The notes: generated by a model not told the origin, from the letters alone. A stretch of DNA of 64,000 bases from Nymphaea colorata (GCF_008831285.2 NC_045148.1:9181001-9245000), one strand, 5' to 3'. Positions 1 through 14,200 are shown, counted from the stretch's first letter. Translations and numbers: made by a program.

Positions 1-282
1 ACCATATAATTGTCCCCCAATGGGCTGGGTTGGTGGAATGGATCTGTTCAGAATTTCTATGACGTTAACTTCATGTACTGCAAAAGTAGCTTCTCGAGAC
101 ACCAAAAGCAACACTTGAATCATTAAGGAGATGGAAGGAAGGAAGAAAGAAAGCTTCGACTTTCACTCAAGCCGTGGAATTAACCTCATACTCACCCAAA
201 GGCGCCATGAAATTGAAATAAGCTGCTTATGAAATCAGACCCTCTGGGATCTAAGATCTAGTCTAACCAAACTCTTTGTGTC

Positions 283-360
283 CTTGACATGGCCTAGAGG
301 TTAGTACCGTTGCTTGAAGGCAACGTCTAACTGGACCCGATTTGGATCCCTGAGATCTGT
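283..360 (+). mobile_element. SINE-like tRNA-derived head
   Basis: A polymerase III A-box-like TGGCCTAGAGG starts at 290. A B-box-like GATTTGGATCCC is at 339-350. The spacing fits positions 8 and about 55 of a tRNA. There is no cloverleaf, so a SINE remnant is more likely than a tRNA gene. The 3' end is not defined. Confidence 0.4.
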
Positions 361-3014
361 TGCTTTCTGTTTGGTTGCTTTCAAAGTGATCAGCAAAACC
401 GCTGGCATCTGATTGGAGCGCTTCTTTATAAGAGCCGTTGCTTTCAGGCCACCATGACAGAGAGGAAGAAAGAGAAAACCATCAGAAAATGAATCGGGTG
501 AAACGAGTCAGAGAATGACAGGATGACTCATAGGCCATAGCCAAATCGTTTTGGATATCCAAAACCCTAGATGCATGGGTCCATATCCTATAACTTAATA
601 TGCTGCACCAAATCATTCTTAAGATCATATATATAAATCAAGTTAGACAAAGAACAAATTTTAATTTAATACTTTAATAGATTCATTTTTGTATCTATGA
701 AATATAGATCAAAGAGAGCCAACAAAATGGAAATTCATTCAAAACAAAATGTAGTGACAAGGTGCCACCAATCAATAGATCACAAGAAGAAGATGAAAGT
801 GGCATAAGAAAAAAATCAGCAATGAAGAACAAATTGCATGAAGAAGAGAAACCTAAGCAGGAGGAACAGAAAGAGGAAGGAGAGAGAAAATTAGTGAGAT
901 GCAGAAGTAATTCTGCTACCAATGGGAAGAATGAAGTGGATATCTGCCTTTACAATCCATGTTCCCTGCTGTTTTTCTTACTTGCATTTGAATTTTCACC
1001 TTTAAAATGATTGGGGACCAGTCGGGGCTAGAGAAAGATCCAAATCTGGGTCCAGTTTGTGTCAGCAGAAATTCCCGTGCAACCTGACCTAACAGTTTGA
1101 TTTGACACGTTAGGCAGATTTCACCACCCATACATTGATGTTGGTTCCTTTTTTTTAAACACCGCTTTCAAAAGGGAAGCTCAGGCGAAGTAAACACTCT
1201 ACCCTTGATCAGTGAAAGATCAGGCCACGCCATGCCATGCCATGTTATATATATATATATATATAACAATGGCAAGGCAAGAAGAAATCTATAGGTTAGG
1301 TAAGGTGCAGAGACGAGAAGACATGGGTCCTCCAAGAGAAGGCAGAAGCAGCTCTCTGTTTGTCATGCGTTCAAACTTCAGAGGATCCCCTCCCCACATG
1401 AGAAGAAGGCCCAAACAGTGCGAGTTCCTGCTTCCTGTCTGCATTCCACCGTGCCTTCCTTCTTCCGCCAATAATATTCCACAGTTCCTTGGCAGACACC
1501 ATGCATCCACTAGTGTCTGGTGAGTGGTGAATCTGTGTGAGACAAGACAGTTCACTGTGCAATGGATGGATTATGCTGCTATTGCTGCAGAGTTTTGCCT
1601 GCATCCCATGGGGACATTTTTGGATTCATCAATTATAGTGGTGGCAGAATATGAAAGTTCCTGTAAGCGCACCGTGTCGGTTTCGAACCAACGGCTGCTA
1701 GAACTGCCGTTCGATTGAATTGCTTGGGAAATTTAACAAACACATGGCCTGCAGAACGACAAAAACCACGTCAAGGCGCTGATAAACCAAATTCAAAACT
1801 GTATAAGTACAAATCCCAAAATTCGGCTAGTAATCCCTAAAAAGCTGTTGACTGTACATGGTATCAGTACCATGCATGCTGGTTTTTCCAGATAAACTTT
1901 TATTTTCAAGAACTCGGCAGTCGGCAACTCAAGAATTAGAATTCCTGTGTTTAAGTCGGTCGTTCACAAGCAGTTATCTTGGAGCATCTCTTGATATTGA
2001 AGGGAAAAAAATATATATCTTTGAATTCCACCACATTTCACCAACTTGAAAATTGGTTCTCTTAATTGTGGTTAAATCTATTACAAAATTCATCGATGAA
2101 CTTACGAAATTTGATTTCTAATCATCGATTTCTGATGAACTTCCGAACACCACTCAAAGGTGAATTGAATGGAGCTTCGTGGTCAGGTATCTCCCTCTAA
2201 TACTTTGGGTTTCTGTTGGCATGGTCAGATGATGAACGGATGCTCAAATTTTGGTGGATGGCATCATGGCCAACTCCCCGTACGCAACCCGTCGGCCCCA
2301 AGAGCAAAGATGAACAACAGATACCAGAATCTGACGCCGATGCAGACGAATCGCCGTCGAAATCCTAGACGACAGCTTCGTTGGTTATGCAATTATACTT
2401 CATAAATATACTTTTTAGTAAAGTATGCTGTTTCAGTTTGTAGGCATCATCTTGCTGATAAGGAGTGATAATTCTTTTCCGCCTTCTACTTCTTCCCTTG
2501 GGGGACAAAAAATCCATAGGAACTATGAATAGATTTGCCAATTTACCCTCTAAAACATATCATGAAAAATATTCCTATACAAATATAGTTACTTGAAGAA
2601 CTTTCTAACACAACATATTGCATGAGGTTTTTTTGGTCTCAATAGAAAACTATGTTACCTCGATATAGTTAATCATGTAACAATATTGAATATAGTTAAG
2701 CTAATACAGACTATTGAATTATTCTAGGGATATCACCTAGTTTGAGTACTGCCCCTTGACTACCAAGCCTCTATGCATGGTTGCAAATGGGTCCGATTTA
2801 GGAGAGCTGGCTTAATACATAGATACGACATAATAGAAAACAACACAATTCTCATACCAGATCCAGCCATTTGCCGCAAATTCTGTCATCTAAACTTTGC
2901 TATGGTGTTGGGGGTTCAGCCTTCAAATTTCAGCCCAAGAAAAGACCCTCAAAGATTTTACAGTGAGGAGCAAGTAGAAAAGCGGCATGACGAGACTTAG
3001 GCTGCTTCGCTGGG

Positions 3015-3224
3015 AAAAAAGCCACCTTCAAAACGACGAGTGGCTTCATTGTCGTTGAAAGAAAAATACAGCAAACATTACGTGGACATCTAACCTTGCT
3101 TCTGATGAACCTGGAATGCAAAAAAGCCACCTTCAAAACGACGAGTGGCTTCATTGTCGTTGAAAGAAAAATACAGCAAACATTACATGGACATCTAACC
3201 TTGCTTCTGATGAACCCTGATATA
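3015..3224. repeat. Near-perfect 105-bp tandem duplication
   Basis: Two head-to-tail copies of about 97 matched bases start at 3015 and 3120. I see one difference in the matched part (ACGTGG versus ACATGG), so the duplication looks recent. No gene is recognisable across it. Confidence 0.95.
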
Positions 3225-6014
3225 TCTGTCTTGAAACTTTCGATTTCACAAGAACTGGTCCGGTTTTGCCTGGGCAGAACTCACAAGCTACTGGAAAACC
3301 AAAGGTGGTAATGAATAGCTGAAGCACGACAGATCTGGTATCAAGCACCTTGGTGCAGAAAGTCAATCATGCAGTTTCAGCAACCAAGATGATCAATGCT
3401 CTCATGTCAAAGTTGGTCTTAGAAAAGTTTTTTAACTGAAAATTTGAGCTGCTTTCTCTTCTTGATCATGAGATACGGCTTTCTGCAGGCAATCACTAAC
3501 ATTTGGTGTATGAACTCATCATGTCAGCAATTTTTGTTGTTTGCATGAATCAAAAACGAGGCGCGATCTGTAAAATTTCTGAGTCATCAAATGACACGGC
3601 TATATAGAGAGAGAGCATGAACAGGCGTTAAAAAGAAAAAATGCAGTGAATTCTTCAAGAACGTCCGCTCAATTGTTAATCATATTTCCATGATCTCCTC
3701 TTTTCTCAATTAGTTTTTGATATGTGCAACAGCATATACTAATCTCATGGAAAATGCTGTTGCTTTAAGAGGGCTATCTCTGAACTAAAACTAATTATTG
3801 AACATGAATGCAAACTTACTGCGTTTAATAGTGATATGTACTAGAAGTCGCAGCTAATGAAACATTCTTCTGTCTTGATTTGCAGAATCTCCTGATGAGC
3901 CTAAAGGGGTTTCCAAGGCGATACGTTGGGCTTAATTGAAGAAAACTTTCAACCTCAGACTGAACAATAGACATTCGAGTACTTGTCCTTTAACAGAACG
4001 TCTCATTTTCTTGAAAAACAGGTATTCCGCAAGGGATTTTATAAGGTGTAGTCCGTCAAGTCTAGATGGCAGCCAGAATTTGATCATTTTTCAGGCAACA
4101 ACTTTCATCTTTAGTTCCTCTGTATATGTTCATCGAATGGCTTCAAATTTGTTATGGGGTGATAAAAGTGTCAACATATATCATGGAAACCAGGTTTTCG
4201 AAACTAGAAAAAAGATGTCTTAATGTAGGAAGTGAACCAGGAGAATACCTTTCACTTTTAAAAATTCATAAACTGGGGCTAGGCAGATCTATCAGACTCG
4301 AATCTAGATATGTTAACTGACACACTCCGGGTATGATTTCTTGACCTTCTTCATGTTAAGCTCCTAATTCCCACGCCCATGGCACGCAGTTGAAGAAAGT
4401 TCTCCATCGACATGTTTACCAATTGCGACTCATATGCTCTGCTCTAAATTATCCTTCATAAAAAAGAACGATGGAAAGAACTGAAACATCATGGTTCCCT
4501 GCTTACTATATTCGATAAGATACAAAGGCGTTGAAGGGGAAAAAAAAAGGGAACACAAAGCCAAAGCACTTTCATTTATTATAGACACTTCATACTTCAT
4601 CCTTATTGGCAATCTACAAATCCATCACAAGAAAGTAAAAGATGCCATCATGGCTTTCCTCCATGAGTGCCTCGTTATTTATTGAATCTTGTTCTGTTCT
4701 TCTACTTCTACAAATAGCCAGTTGAAAGACCCATTTCTAGGTCCCTCCATGCCAGTTTGTGACTTGCCGATCTGCTTCAATTCTACCAAAAAGCTCCTTT
4801 CAAAGATCACCCATGACTTCTGCAGCAAGAAGATGGGAAAAAAGAATTGGCAGATACAGATTTGAGACATGTGGAGCAAAGGGAGAGCCCCTCACCCCAA
4901 CTTCCACTCCTTTCATGACCCATGAGTTGAACTCCCCCAGGAGCCTGCCATCCTGTGAGAGAGAGACGGAAAGAGTGAAGGACGGGAGGGGGGTTTTTAA
5001 TGTTCTGCATGGGCTATAAATAGCTAAAAGTATGCCATGGCTGTTGATGCTGGTTGGAGAGAGGAACAAAGAAAACATCAAAGCTTAAAAACAGTCAAAT
5101 TCTAAAACACCAGAAGATTTGACATTAAAATTGTTGTAATTAGTCTATATTAACATCATAACAAGGTTCTAGAGCATCGAATGCGGCACATCTTTTGGCA
5201 CTTTTTAGAGGTCAAGATGCTCTTCCTTTTGCCTTCTGCTCCACTCTAAGCCCACAAGCAATCGATAGTGGAGGGTCCCTACCATGTTTCTTAATGGATC
5301 CCCAATGGGCCATTTTTGTGTTGGGGTGCACTTTGTGGTAGGCCCATGTCTTTATTATAGCCCTCATTAGTGCACTGTATAAGATATAAGAAAACCAAGT
5401 TGTCTTCTGTCTTCCGTAGGATTCATTTCATTATTATTCCTCTATCACTTAACTTCTTTTTGAAATATGACTATTTTGTCATACTTACCTTACCCTAAAA
5501 AGAAAGAAGGAATGCATAAAGGAAGAAACCAACCGTCGATGCACTAAAATATTATGAGTGGTTCCGAAAAGACAAATATGAAAGATCAATCATATATGCT
5601 ATGATATACTATCTTGAATGCATGAAGTATCTTTCAATGCTTGATCGGCTCTTTTCAGATTTCAATATGTTAGCAAGAATGAATGGGGCGCTGAGTATGC
5701 AAGAATACATGGCGCAGTTGAGTGTAGAATCTCTCTCTCGCTCTCTGAAGTGTCTACCACCATATGCAGATACTTGTAAATATTTTGCTCTAAGTTCATT
5801 GTCCCAACTTCTTTCAAAAGGAATCTAGCTAGGATTCAAGATCTTCGAATTTAGAATATTCAATATTTAAATTGAACTTTAATGGCAGCAAGAAATCATC
5901 GTGTTAATTGTGTATCTGTATTTGTGTTTATATTGATGTGTGTGTGTTGTGCGTGCTCAGGTGCAAGCACAGGCATATAAGCAATTAAGGCAAGTTAAAC
6001 CGACCTGCTTCAAG

Positions 6015-6078
6015 TGGGAACCAAACCAATGATTCCAGTAGATAAGAAAGTGAGTCTAACTAGGCCAGCTAACTTATT
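6015..6078 (-). mobile_element. SINE-like tRNA-derived head
   Basis: On the minus strand an A-box-like TGGCCTAGTTAG (6068-6057) is followed by a B-box-like GGTTTGGTTCCC (6029-6018) at tRNA-like spacing. The A box matches the element at 290 closely. The body is degenerate. Confidence 0.35.
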
Positions 6079-8175
6079 CGATATGTTAGTGTTACCTTAT
6101 CCTATCTGAAATATTATATAAGCATGAGTGGCGGCCGCCACAGAGTTGGTGAACTTTTCTCAAACAACGTGTACAAACTTATAATGTTAATGTGTTCTTA
6201 CACTAAAAAAGTAAGATCCCTCTAGGCATGTAAATTGTTTTCAGTGAATGAGTTCGTATAGTAGTTCTAGGCATCTGACGGTATCATGCATGTGTTGGGA
6301 TTTGTGAAGCCCAATCCCAATTTGATAAGCTTTCCCTTGTTTTGTAAGGATCAAATATTTGTGGGTCGGTAATATCATTGTAATTTTCCACTTCTGTGAT
6401 GTTGCCTTGGACTCTACATTAAAGGGCCCGCATCTCCTGTATTCATTTTTAATGGAAAGAGTGGAAACTCACTGCTGCCATGGGTGTAGAAGACCTTGGC
6501 CTTTCCAAGACATGTAAATTCTTGTGTTCTCGGCGGCATACTTTCGAATGTGTGAGGCTCTTTTGGCTCCAGAGTTATAACATATCTGCTACACATTTAC
6601 TGCCTATTATCGTTTTGATTCTCGCAGGTGCTCTATGGGGCCTTAAAGGTGAAGGTGTTCCGTTGAACTGAAGGCAGCTCACTGCCTACCCAGATCCAAA
6701 CGCGGCCCAAGACTTCAGGGAACGAACTTTCTGGCCTCTTTTCCAAGCAGTGGGTTGTTAATCTTTCGCAGTGTAAAAAAGATTTTTAAATTAATGGAAA
6801 TATTTGTCAAACACATTGTCTTCACTTGAAGAATCTCATCTTCACGTACTTGTAACTGTTGGAGGGACGCATCAAAGTCTGGGAATACGTAAGCTGCAGG
6901 GGAAAAGAGCGTGGTGCGATGGCCACTAAGTGGGGGCGGGGGGCCAAAAAGCAAGTGCACCAACGACGTCGGCACAAAAAAGGCGCTAATGGACAGAGAT
7001 ATATTCCTGCCTTTGAAAGGAATCTGAATTCGTCACCCATCCGTGCTTTTTATTTCCACCATTTTTGGGGGATGAGAGAGAGCAGTTGATGATAGAAGCT
7101 AGTGGCCTCCTTCTCAGAGTGCACCTACCTGCAACAGTTGGACCTCCACTAGTCTTGTTTCATCTTTTCCTCCCTTTCCTCTTTGTTGATTTCTTTCTTT
7201 CTCTTAGAGGCCAGGCGTTAAATATGAACAAACTTATCCTTGATATCACGTTTGATGTCTCCCTCATTGTTTTGGTTTAAAATGAAAAAAACAAAAAAAT
7301 CAAAAACCCTTTTTTTTCGTGTTATTAACTTTAAAAAAAGCACACATTTTTTGTGACTATTAGCAGACTTCTGAAGCTACAAGATCCGATATCACAAGAA
7401 AAGGCAGCGATCGAGGATCAACAGAACAAATGACAAGAAAGAAGAATTTAATTTACGTGATTTGTGGAAAGCTTTCTCATGTCCTTGGCAGGCCACTAAA
7501 ACCATTTTTTTTTCCCTCGAAGATGAAGATATACATTGGGAAAGAAAAATGGTTCACTTTGTATACATGAATTTGGGAACGTTAGTTACACGCAGGTACT
7601 AAACATATTCATGTTCTTGAGAATTAAAGAACGTAAGTATACAAAGTAGGAATTAGATCAGTCTGCACACATAGCCACGAGAGTCGTTCCTTCTGAAAAA
7701 TCTGATATATGTTTTGCATGCATTCAGGAAACAGAAGAAGAAAAACTTTTCCAAAGCGCATTGGTGCAGCAAACAGGAGATGCTAATCCGAAACTTTCCA
7801 CTTTAGTGGAAGCATTTGAAGATCTTTAGTGAAGATTGAACTGGTGAGATTAGCGATGAAGGTTGAGAACCAGTGCCCAACTTGTGTGACGATTCATGCA
7901 TGGACTAAAATTTGGTGACCGAGAAAACTGCATACATACGGACCAATCCTCTTGCCAAATTTACTGCTCAATCAAGGCATTGGTCAATAGAGCAACACAA
8001 AAGAATGCATGTTGATTAATGATAACAAAATCTAAGAAAAAGTTGCTCTTGATCAGTTGAGTTACTTTCTGATAATACCGAACATTAACACGTTAAACTG
8101 TCAAAGTAACAAACATAATTAGAACTTTCGATCGTGCATGCTCTCTAGCCTAGCTAGTAAGATAAAGTAATTTTA

Positions 8176-8336
8176 GGGTCCGTTTGGCAATAATAGCAAT
8201 CCTTAACTGCATCATGAATCTGCTTTAAAGGGAGACAAATTCATGAAATACTTAACGCAGTGTTCCATGAATATACTTCAATCCTTAAGATATTTCATGC
8301 AACAGTAGCAAACTGTTCTTATTACCAAACGACCTG
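8176..8336. mobile_element. Tourist-like (PIF/Harbinger) MITE, 161 bp, with TTA target duplication
   Basis: The left end is GGGTCCGTTTGGCAATAA. The right end is TTATTACCAAACGACCTG, its imperfect inverted complement. TTA flanks both sides (8173-8175 and 8337-8339), the classic 3-bp target site of PIF/Harbinger elements. The interior contains repeated 'ATTCATGAA'-type motifs. There is no coding capacity. Confidence 0.8.
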
Positions 8337-9533
8337 TTAGTGATGCAATTTATGTGCATTTTTACATGGTCAGAATTAGTTTAACTTGAGAAAAGCACCA
8401 AAAATCAAAATTCCCTTCGAATCATTATCGCTGCATGGGAAAGTTTGTTGTCATTTTACTGTATACGTGTATCATTCCATTAAAATGGTGTACAATTGTG
8501 TATATATTTTCTGCAATCGTGAGTAAAACAATTATCTGGTTCATCACTTTCCATTTCTCTCGTTTCCTATTCTCTAGACCTACCGTGAAAATTCACAACC
8601 ACAATTGTCCTTTGATCAATTACTATGCACTGCCACGCACTCAAAAGATACTACAGTGGCCTCCGTCAAGCTACTTTACTGAATGCATCCGTCCGTTGCA
8701 TTTATGTATCCTAGAAGCCGGTTGACAGAGTTAGACAACATTTTGCTATATTTTGGAAAAGTAATATGAATATTATGGCAATGGAAATCTGCAAAACATA
8801 TGGACAGCTTGAAATAAGATGCCAAGAAGTCTTGGATCGATCACTTGAGTTGCAATGCCAACTCAAGTATTGAAATCTAACTTGATGCTTTTTGAGACCA
8901 GTGTCGAGTTCAAGCTGGTTCAGCTCTGCTCTTAACTTGGTTCGTCAACATCCTTACGCCCAGCAGGTAATTAGTCGGGTAGGTCAGCTTACATCCTAAT
9001 GGATCATATACTTGACATGTTAGTGCAATTAATTGCAAAGAGGAAGAAAGCCGAAACGTTAGTTGCTTTAAGAGAAAGTGCCATCATCATTTCGTGCACA
9101 TTGGTAGAGTCCTTAGTAAAACGCTTGGGTAGCTGAAGAATAGAACCAACTTTGGTGCAAAGAATCTTGTGCTGGTTTTGAATTTCTGACATCGTTTCAA
9201 CTTAGCGACTCAGTCACATACTAGATATCAGGGAAGCCCCTTTTGAGTAGTCCTTTTATCTTCTTTTTCTATCAAATGATGAAATTCTGTCAAATATAAT
9301 GAACGTCAAATTAAGAAGGTGTCTTAGCTCTGCTGGGATCAGCTTTGATAGAAACGGGAAGTTGGGAGCTGCCATGATGGTTAAGGAGAGGGGAGGTATT
9401 CTAGAAGGGCAGCTGTATATCCTCAGAAGCATCTTCAGGTACCATAAAGATATCGGAGGACCTGTGACGGTGATCACCACCAAGGATGGCCTGGTTAGAA
9501 GATGTAGAGAACTTTTGGAAGGAGGGAGGGAGT

Positions 9534-9587
9534 GGCATGAGTGCAGCAAAATTCTGCAGCGGCATGAGTGCAGCAAAATTCTGCAGC
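9534..9587. repeat. 27-bp perfect tandem duplication
   Basis: Two adjacent copies beginning GGCATGAGTGCAGC start at 9534 and 9561. The period is a multiple of three, so the frame open at 9299-9622 is kept. Confidence 0.9.
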
Positions 9588-10061
9588 CTTACATGGATAA
9601 AATCAAGTGGAGGAATAGCTGAGATTGGCCGTTTTATAAAGAATTGCCTGCGATCCGCAACGACATTTTTGTGCAGTTTGACAGCTAATGTATTTATTCT
9701 ATGTCTCGAAGGGTTGAGTCAATTCTCCGTATCCTTTATTGTGAAGATCGGTGGCTTTTGTGCTTTCACTGATCTTTCCTTGCTGGATATACCCATTCTG
9801 TTTTGAATAAAGCTATGGAGCCTAACCCCCAGCAAACTGTTACAGGAAATGATGAAATTATGATAGGGCCTGCCTCTAGAGAAACCTATGCATGCCAAAA
9901 AGCAAATGTGAAAGATCCATCACTGGAAAATCGAAAAAAGTTAAGTGTTTTTTAGAGTCATTTGGTAATAGTAACAAACTGTGATTGTTCCATAAACCTG
10001 CCAAAAAAATTAGGGCTGATGCATGATACCTTGTAGCACCTCAATGTTTCTTTCATGCCTT

Positions 10062-10099
10062 AATTTTTGGTGCAAATTCAAATTTTTGGTGCAAATTCA
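10062..10099. repeat. 19-bp perfect tandem duplication
   Basis: AATTTTTGGTGCAAATTCA occurs twice head to tail, at 10062 and 10081. Confidence 0.95.
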
Positions 10100-11226
10100 T
10101 GGGACAGTAACAGACAGCCTTTTTTAGTTTTAGACAAATTCGGGAACTTCCAATCGTTACAATATAGATCCCCAACCGTAGGTGTTGCGCATTGTTTCAG
10201 CTTGGACGAGGAGAAGATACCGACAAAACTTGAAGTCCTAGTTGCCGAATTAGCAGCCATGCCACCACTCACAGTTATAACTTTTAACCCACATGATGCA
10301 GATCTTTTTAGGTCTGAAGGCAGACCTTTGAACACATGAACTTGCCGACCTAGTAGGTGTGTTAGAAGGGCGTCGATCCAAGGGGCGCATGTTCACAGCA
10401 AACTATGCCTAAGGGTTGTAGAGAAGCATATCTTTGACCAAAGAACAGTCTCAAAGACCCAACCTGTGCCTTGGATTTGGAACCCTACCTTGCCTTGAAG
10501 TTGGAACACAAGCAGACTTTGCCTTGTGCCAGGGAGACTTTGGCCTCACTGTTGGCCATAGTCGGGAGCAATCGGCACAGCCTTTGATGCAGCAAAGCTG
10601 GGATCATTTTCTCATGGACGGCTGCACTTGCTTCAATAGAGACACGAACTCATGGCCACATGGGCATGTCATAGTAAATGCACACGTCTTCTCATTCAGT
10701 CTCAGCTTTATAAGATATGCGTGTGATGGACCAAAATTTTCCTAAAACAGAATTCGACCTAATATTTCCAATAAAATACAGGAGAAAACTTTAAAGTTTG
10801 CAATGTTCTCCTTTTTTCTTTTTCTTTTCTCCCCATAAAACATGACGACCCTCTTCTCTTGCCTCACTTTCGGAGTTGCACACAAATGGTTTTGTTTTTT
10901 TAGAGAACTTCCTCTGCAGAATGATTTAAAGCCCAAAACTGGATATTGATTTACAAGAGAAGATATAACATAGCAACTTAACAAAGCCACAGTAATGCAT
11001 ATGAACAGGTGATACCACAAGATAATTATGTAGTAATCAACTCTGAAGCACTAGATATAGAGATGAACCCAAAACATTATGAACAATTACAATAATGAAG
11101 GGGAAAAAAGGATCTATGCTACATGTAATAATATTACAGAAGAATTACATGCAATTGATATGAACACGTTGAACCCATTGAAGCGTGGAATTTGGAGTTC
11201 CATAATTCATGAGTCTTAAGAATAAA

Positions 11227-14200
11227 TTATCTTGGTCCTGATAATTCCATGGCTTCCACGACCAATGATGATTCCTCCACAAAGTCCAGGTATTTATGCT
11301 CCTCCTTTTCGACGGTCTTGCTTCTCGGTGTCTCTACCCTTTGAGAAGCTTCCCACCGCTCTGCCAAACCATCACCTTCCAGCATTCTCAACACCTCGGA
11401 CATTTTAGGGCGGTTTGCAGGGTGGTATTGCGTGCAGAGAAGAGCCACCTGAACTATCTCTTCCAACTCAACTCTGTCAAAGTTGTTCTTGAGGTCCTTG
11501 TCAACCATCTGATTCAACTTATTCTCCTGGTGCAGCTTTTTAACCTGCCACGAGGAAAACACCAATAACCAAAGTCGGCAGATTAGTTTGCTGCTATCAC
11601 CTCACATGCATAAGAAAAGCCTGCATAAGATCATGAAAAACAAAAGGTAATCCAGCACCGTGGAGATCCCCATCGGCTCCACTGGTCATGCCAGAGCCTA
11701 AGAAGAGAAAATAAGACCTAACATTGGATAACAATTACTCGATACATGATCTGGATGACTGAGCAACAAAATCATACTACAAAGGTGCAGCCACATGCTG
11801 ATTAGAAAAGTCTAGAGGTTGTAACAAGAACACCAGATCTATAATTACCAATGGTCATCAACAGCCATCATGTAGCGTGCAGGAACACATTCCAATTTCT
11901 TCAATGTTCCAGTCAGATGATGCGAGCAATCAACTAAGCATCTAATGAATTTAAAACGGCCTCTTATGGTGGTCCAGCCAAATCTAGGCCAACTGAATAC
12001 AAAACGGCCTATTGTGGTGTACAGCTGCTGGGAAGCAAGTGGCTTGTTATGGTGCACCAGCTCGTTCAAAGTTTACATGGTAACTGATGCTAATTAGATC
12101 AAGTGCATGAGCAAATAAGAAAAGACTGTTTCATAAGTTAGTGGCAACTATAACTACATGCTCTGGCAAATGACCTGATCATGCCCGTCATTTATTGCAA
12201 ATCTAAGAATAAACCAATCACAAAACTTACCCAGTCAAGCATGACACCTTTCTGACTTGCAACCCGTCCAAAATCCAAAGCTTTTTGTCCAGTAATCAGC
12301 TCTAGTAACAATATTCCAAAGCCAAAAACATCTGTTTTCTCTGATGATTGGCCAGTAGATAGGTACTCTGGTGCTATATGTCCAACAGTTCCCCGAACAG
12401 CTGTCGTCACATGTGAATCTTGATGGTCCAACAGTTTTGCCAACCCGAAATCCCCAACCACAGCCTCAAAGTCCTCATCTAGAAGTATATTAGCAGCTTT
12501 CACGTCCCGATGAATTATCTTTGGATCACACTGTTCATGCAAATATACTAAACCTCGAGCTGTTCCAAGAGCAATTCGCTTCCTGGTTGGCCAATCCAAG
12601 GCAGGCTTCCCATGAATATTATCTGCTATAGATGAAATTCAGAGAAGAAAAAACTACATTTACTTGTACATAGTCAAACAAGGACCTATTAACACAACAT
12701 TTTCATCCCAAAAGCCAAAAATCCATCACAAATAGCATCTGCATATGGACATAGTCACAAATAACATCTTGGAGTTTTAAACGGCGAGGTTTTTCTCCGG
12801 TATAATACTGCGAGCTTTAAAAAAATGAAAAAAATACGGTAAATTTTAAAAAACTAAAAATGAAAAAAAATAATAAAATAAGTGAGAAACTAATCACACA
12901 AACATCAAGTTTAACCACTGAATGTGCTAGATATCAACTAACAGATACAACTCATCAAAATGTCTAACCTTTTAGCCTGGAAGCGACACTGCCATTTGGC
13001 ATGTAAGGATACACAAGGACTCGCTCATTTGCTGTAGAGCAAAAACCACATAGACGCAACAGATTCCGGTGAATGGCCAGGCTAATCATCTCGACCTCAG
13101 TTTGGAATTGGACTTCTCCGCCAACTGCATTTGCATCTTTTAGTCTTTTCACAGCTACAAGAGTTCCATCCTGCAGGCAACCCTTGTACACAATTCCAAA
13201 CCCCCCTCTGCCCAAAATATTTTTCGAACTAAAATCGCCAGTGGCAATCCGCAACTCCCTAAATGAGAATCTCTTCAGGTGTCCCAGGCAAAACTCTGGA
13301 TCATATTGTTCTGAGAAAACTCAAGTAGGTTTAGGAAGAGGAATATACAAGAAACAAGATAATAGATGGCTGTGCAAGTCATGCTAAAGAACTTGTTCTA
13401 CTATTCTATGGAGGAAAAGGAACACCAGGTCAGCTGAACGAACAACAAGATCATATAGGTTCTGAAGTCAAAAAATTGATTTGTACAACTTGTTGCATTG
13501 TAGCACCAGTAACAATGCTATGCCAATCATATGTGCAGTCAACAAACACAAAGCATGCATGTTCAAGGAATTAGACCACCAACGCATTTTAGCCAGTCAT
13601 GCCCATTAAAAATATGGCAGCCCATCAACATTATTGAGATTACCCTGAGGTTATTTACGAGGATAGCCTGCATGGAACTTGAGGAACTTGCGACCTTTTA
13701 TTTGATCTACATTTTGACAACGTTCAGCTAATGACTTTTGAGTCGGAAAATAAATGATCCACTACATAGAACTAACAATTTCAATTTGGCTATTGAAAAC
13801 AAAAGTTTATTGTGGAAGTTTGAAAGACCTTCAAGCTGAATAACCACTTTAACATTGCATCCCACGTCCTATACTCATGCTGTCAAGTCAAAGCACATTC
13901 TGACCACAAAATCTACCCCCCACATATAAGAACCCCATAACTTTAGCACAGTACAATACTACCAAATACCTTCAATTATTTTGACGGTGACACGACTCCC
14001 ACCTAAGGCAATTCCATGCATGTGACAGTAGTTTGCATATGGATGAAACGGAACAGAACAAAATCAGGTTAAAATACTAACAAATACTAAAAGTTATCTG
14101 GCCATGCAACCTAGCAGCAAAGTGCAGCAAAACAGAAGATAAAAAGCACATGGAATCAAAGAAATACAAATATTGAAGAGAAACCATGAGGCATCAAGAG

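Larger units (their letters stand above)
1..11226. other. Intergenic region, no supportable protein gene
   Basis: I see only short open frames without conserved motifs or consistent exon structure. The region contains the SINE-like heads at 283 and 6015, a 105-bp tandem duplication at 3015, the Tourist-like MITE at 8176, short tandem duplications at 9534 and 10062, and an AT microsatellite near 1246. A frame at 9299-9622 is open for 107 codons but matches no family I know. Confidence 0.6.

Noticed and set aside
1660-1720. A GGTTCGAAACC word on the minus strand, like a tRNA B box
   Set aside because: No A-box-like sequence lies at the right distance and no cloverleaf forms.
4640-4990. Possible microRNA precursor around a conserved-looking GGAGAGCCCC stretch
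   Set aside because: It matches no microRNA family I know closely enough, and no long hairpin is visible.
5012-5022. A TATAAATA box on the plus strand
   Set aside because: No gene, RNA or consistent open frame follows it. TATA-like words are frequent in this AT-rich sequence.
9299-9622. A 107-codon open frame that might be a transposon-derived domain
   Set aside because: I could not identify any catalytic motif or splice-linked neighbour. The minus strand is equally open, which suggests chance or an unidentified relic.
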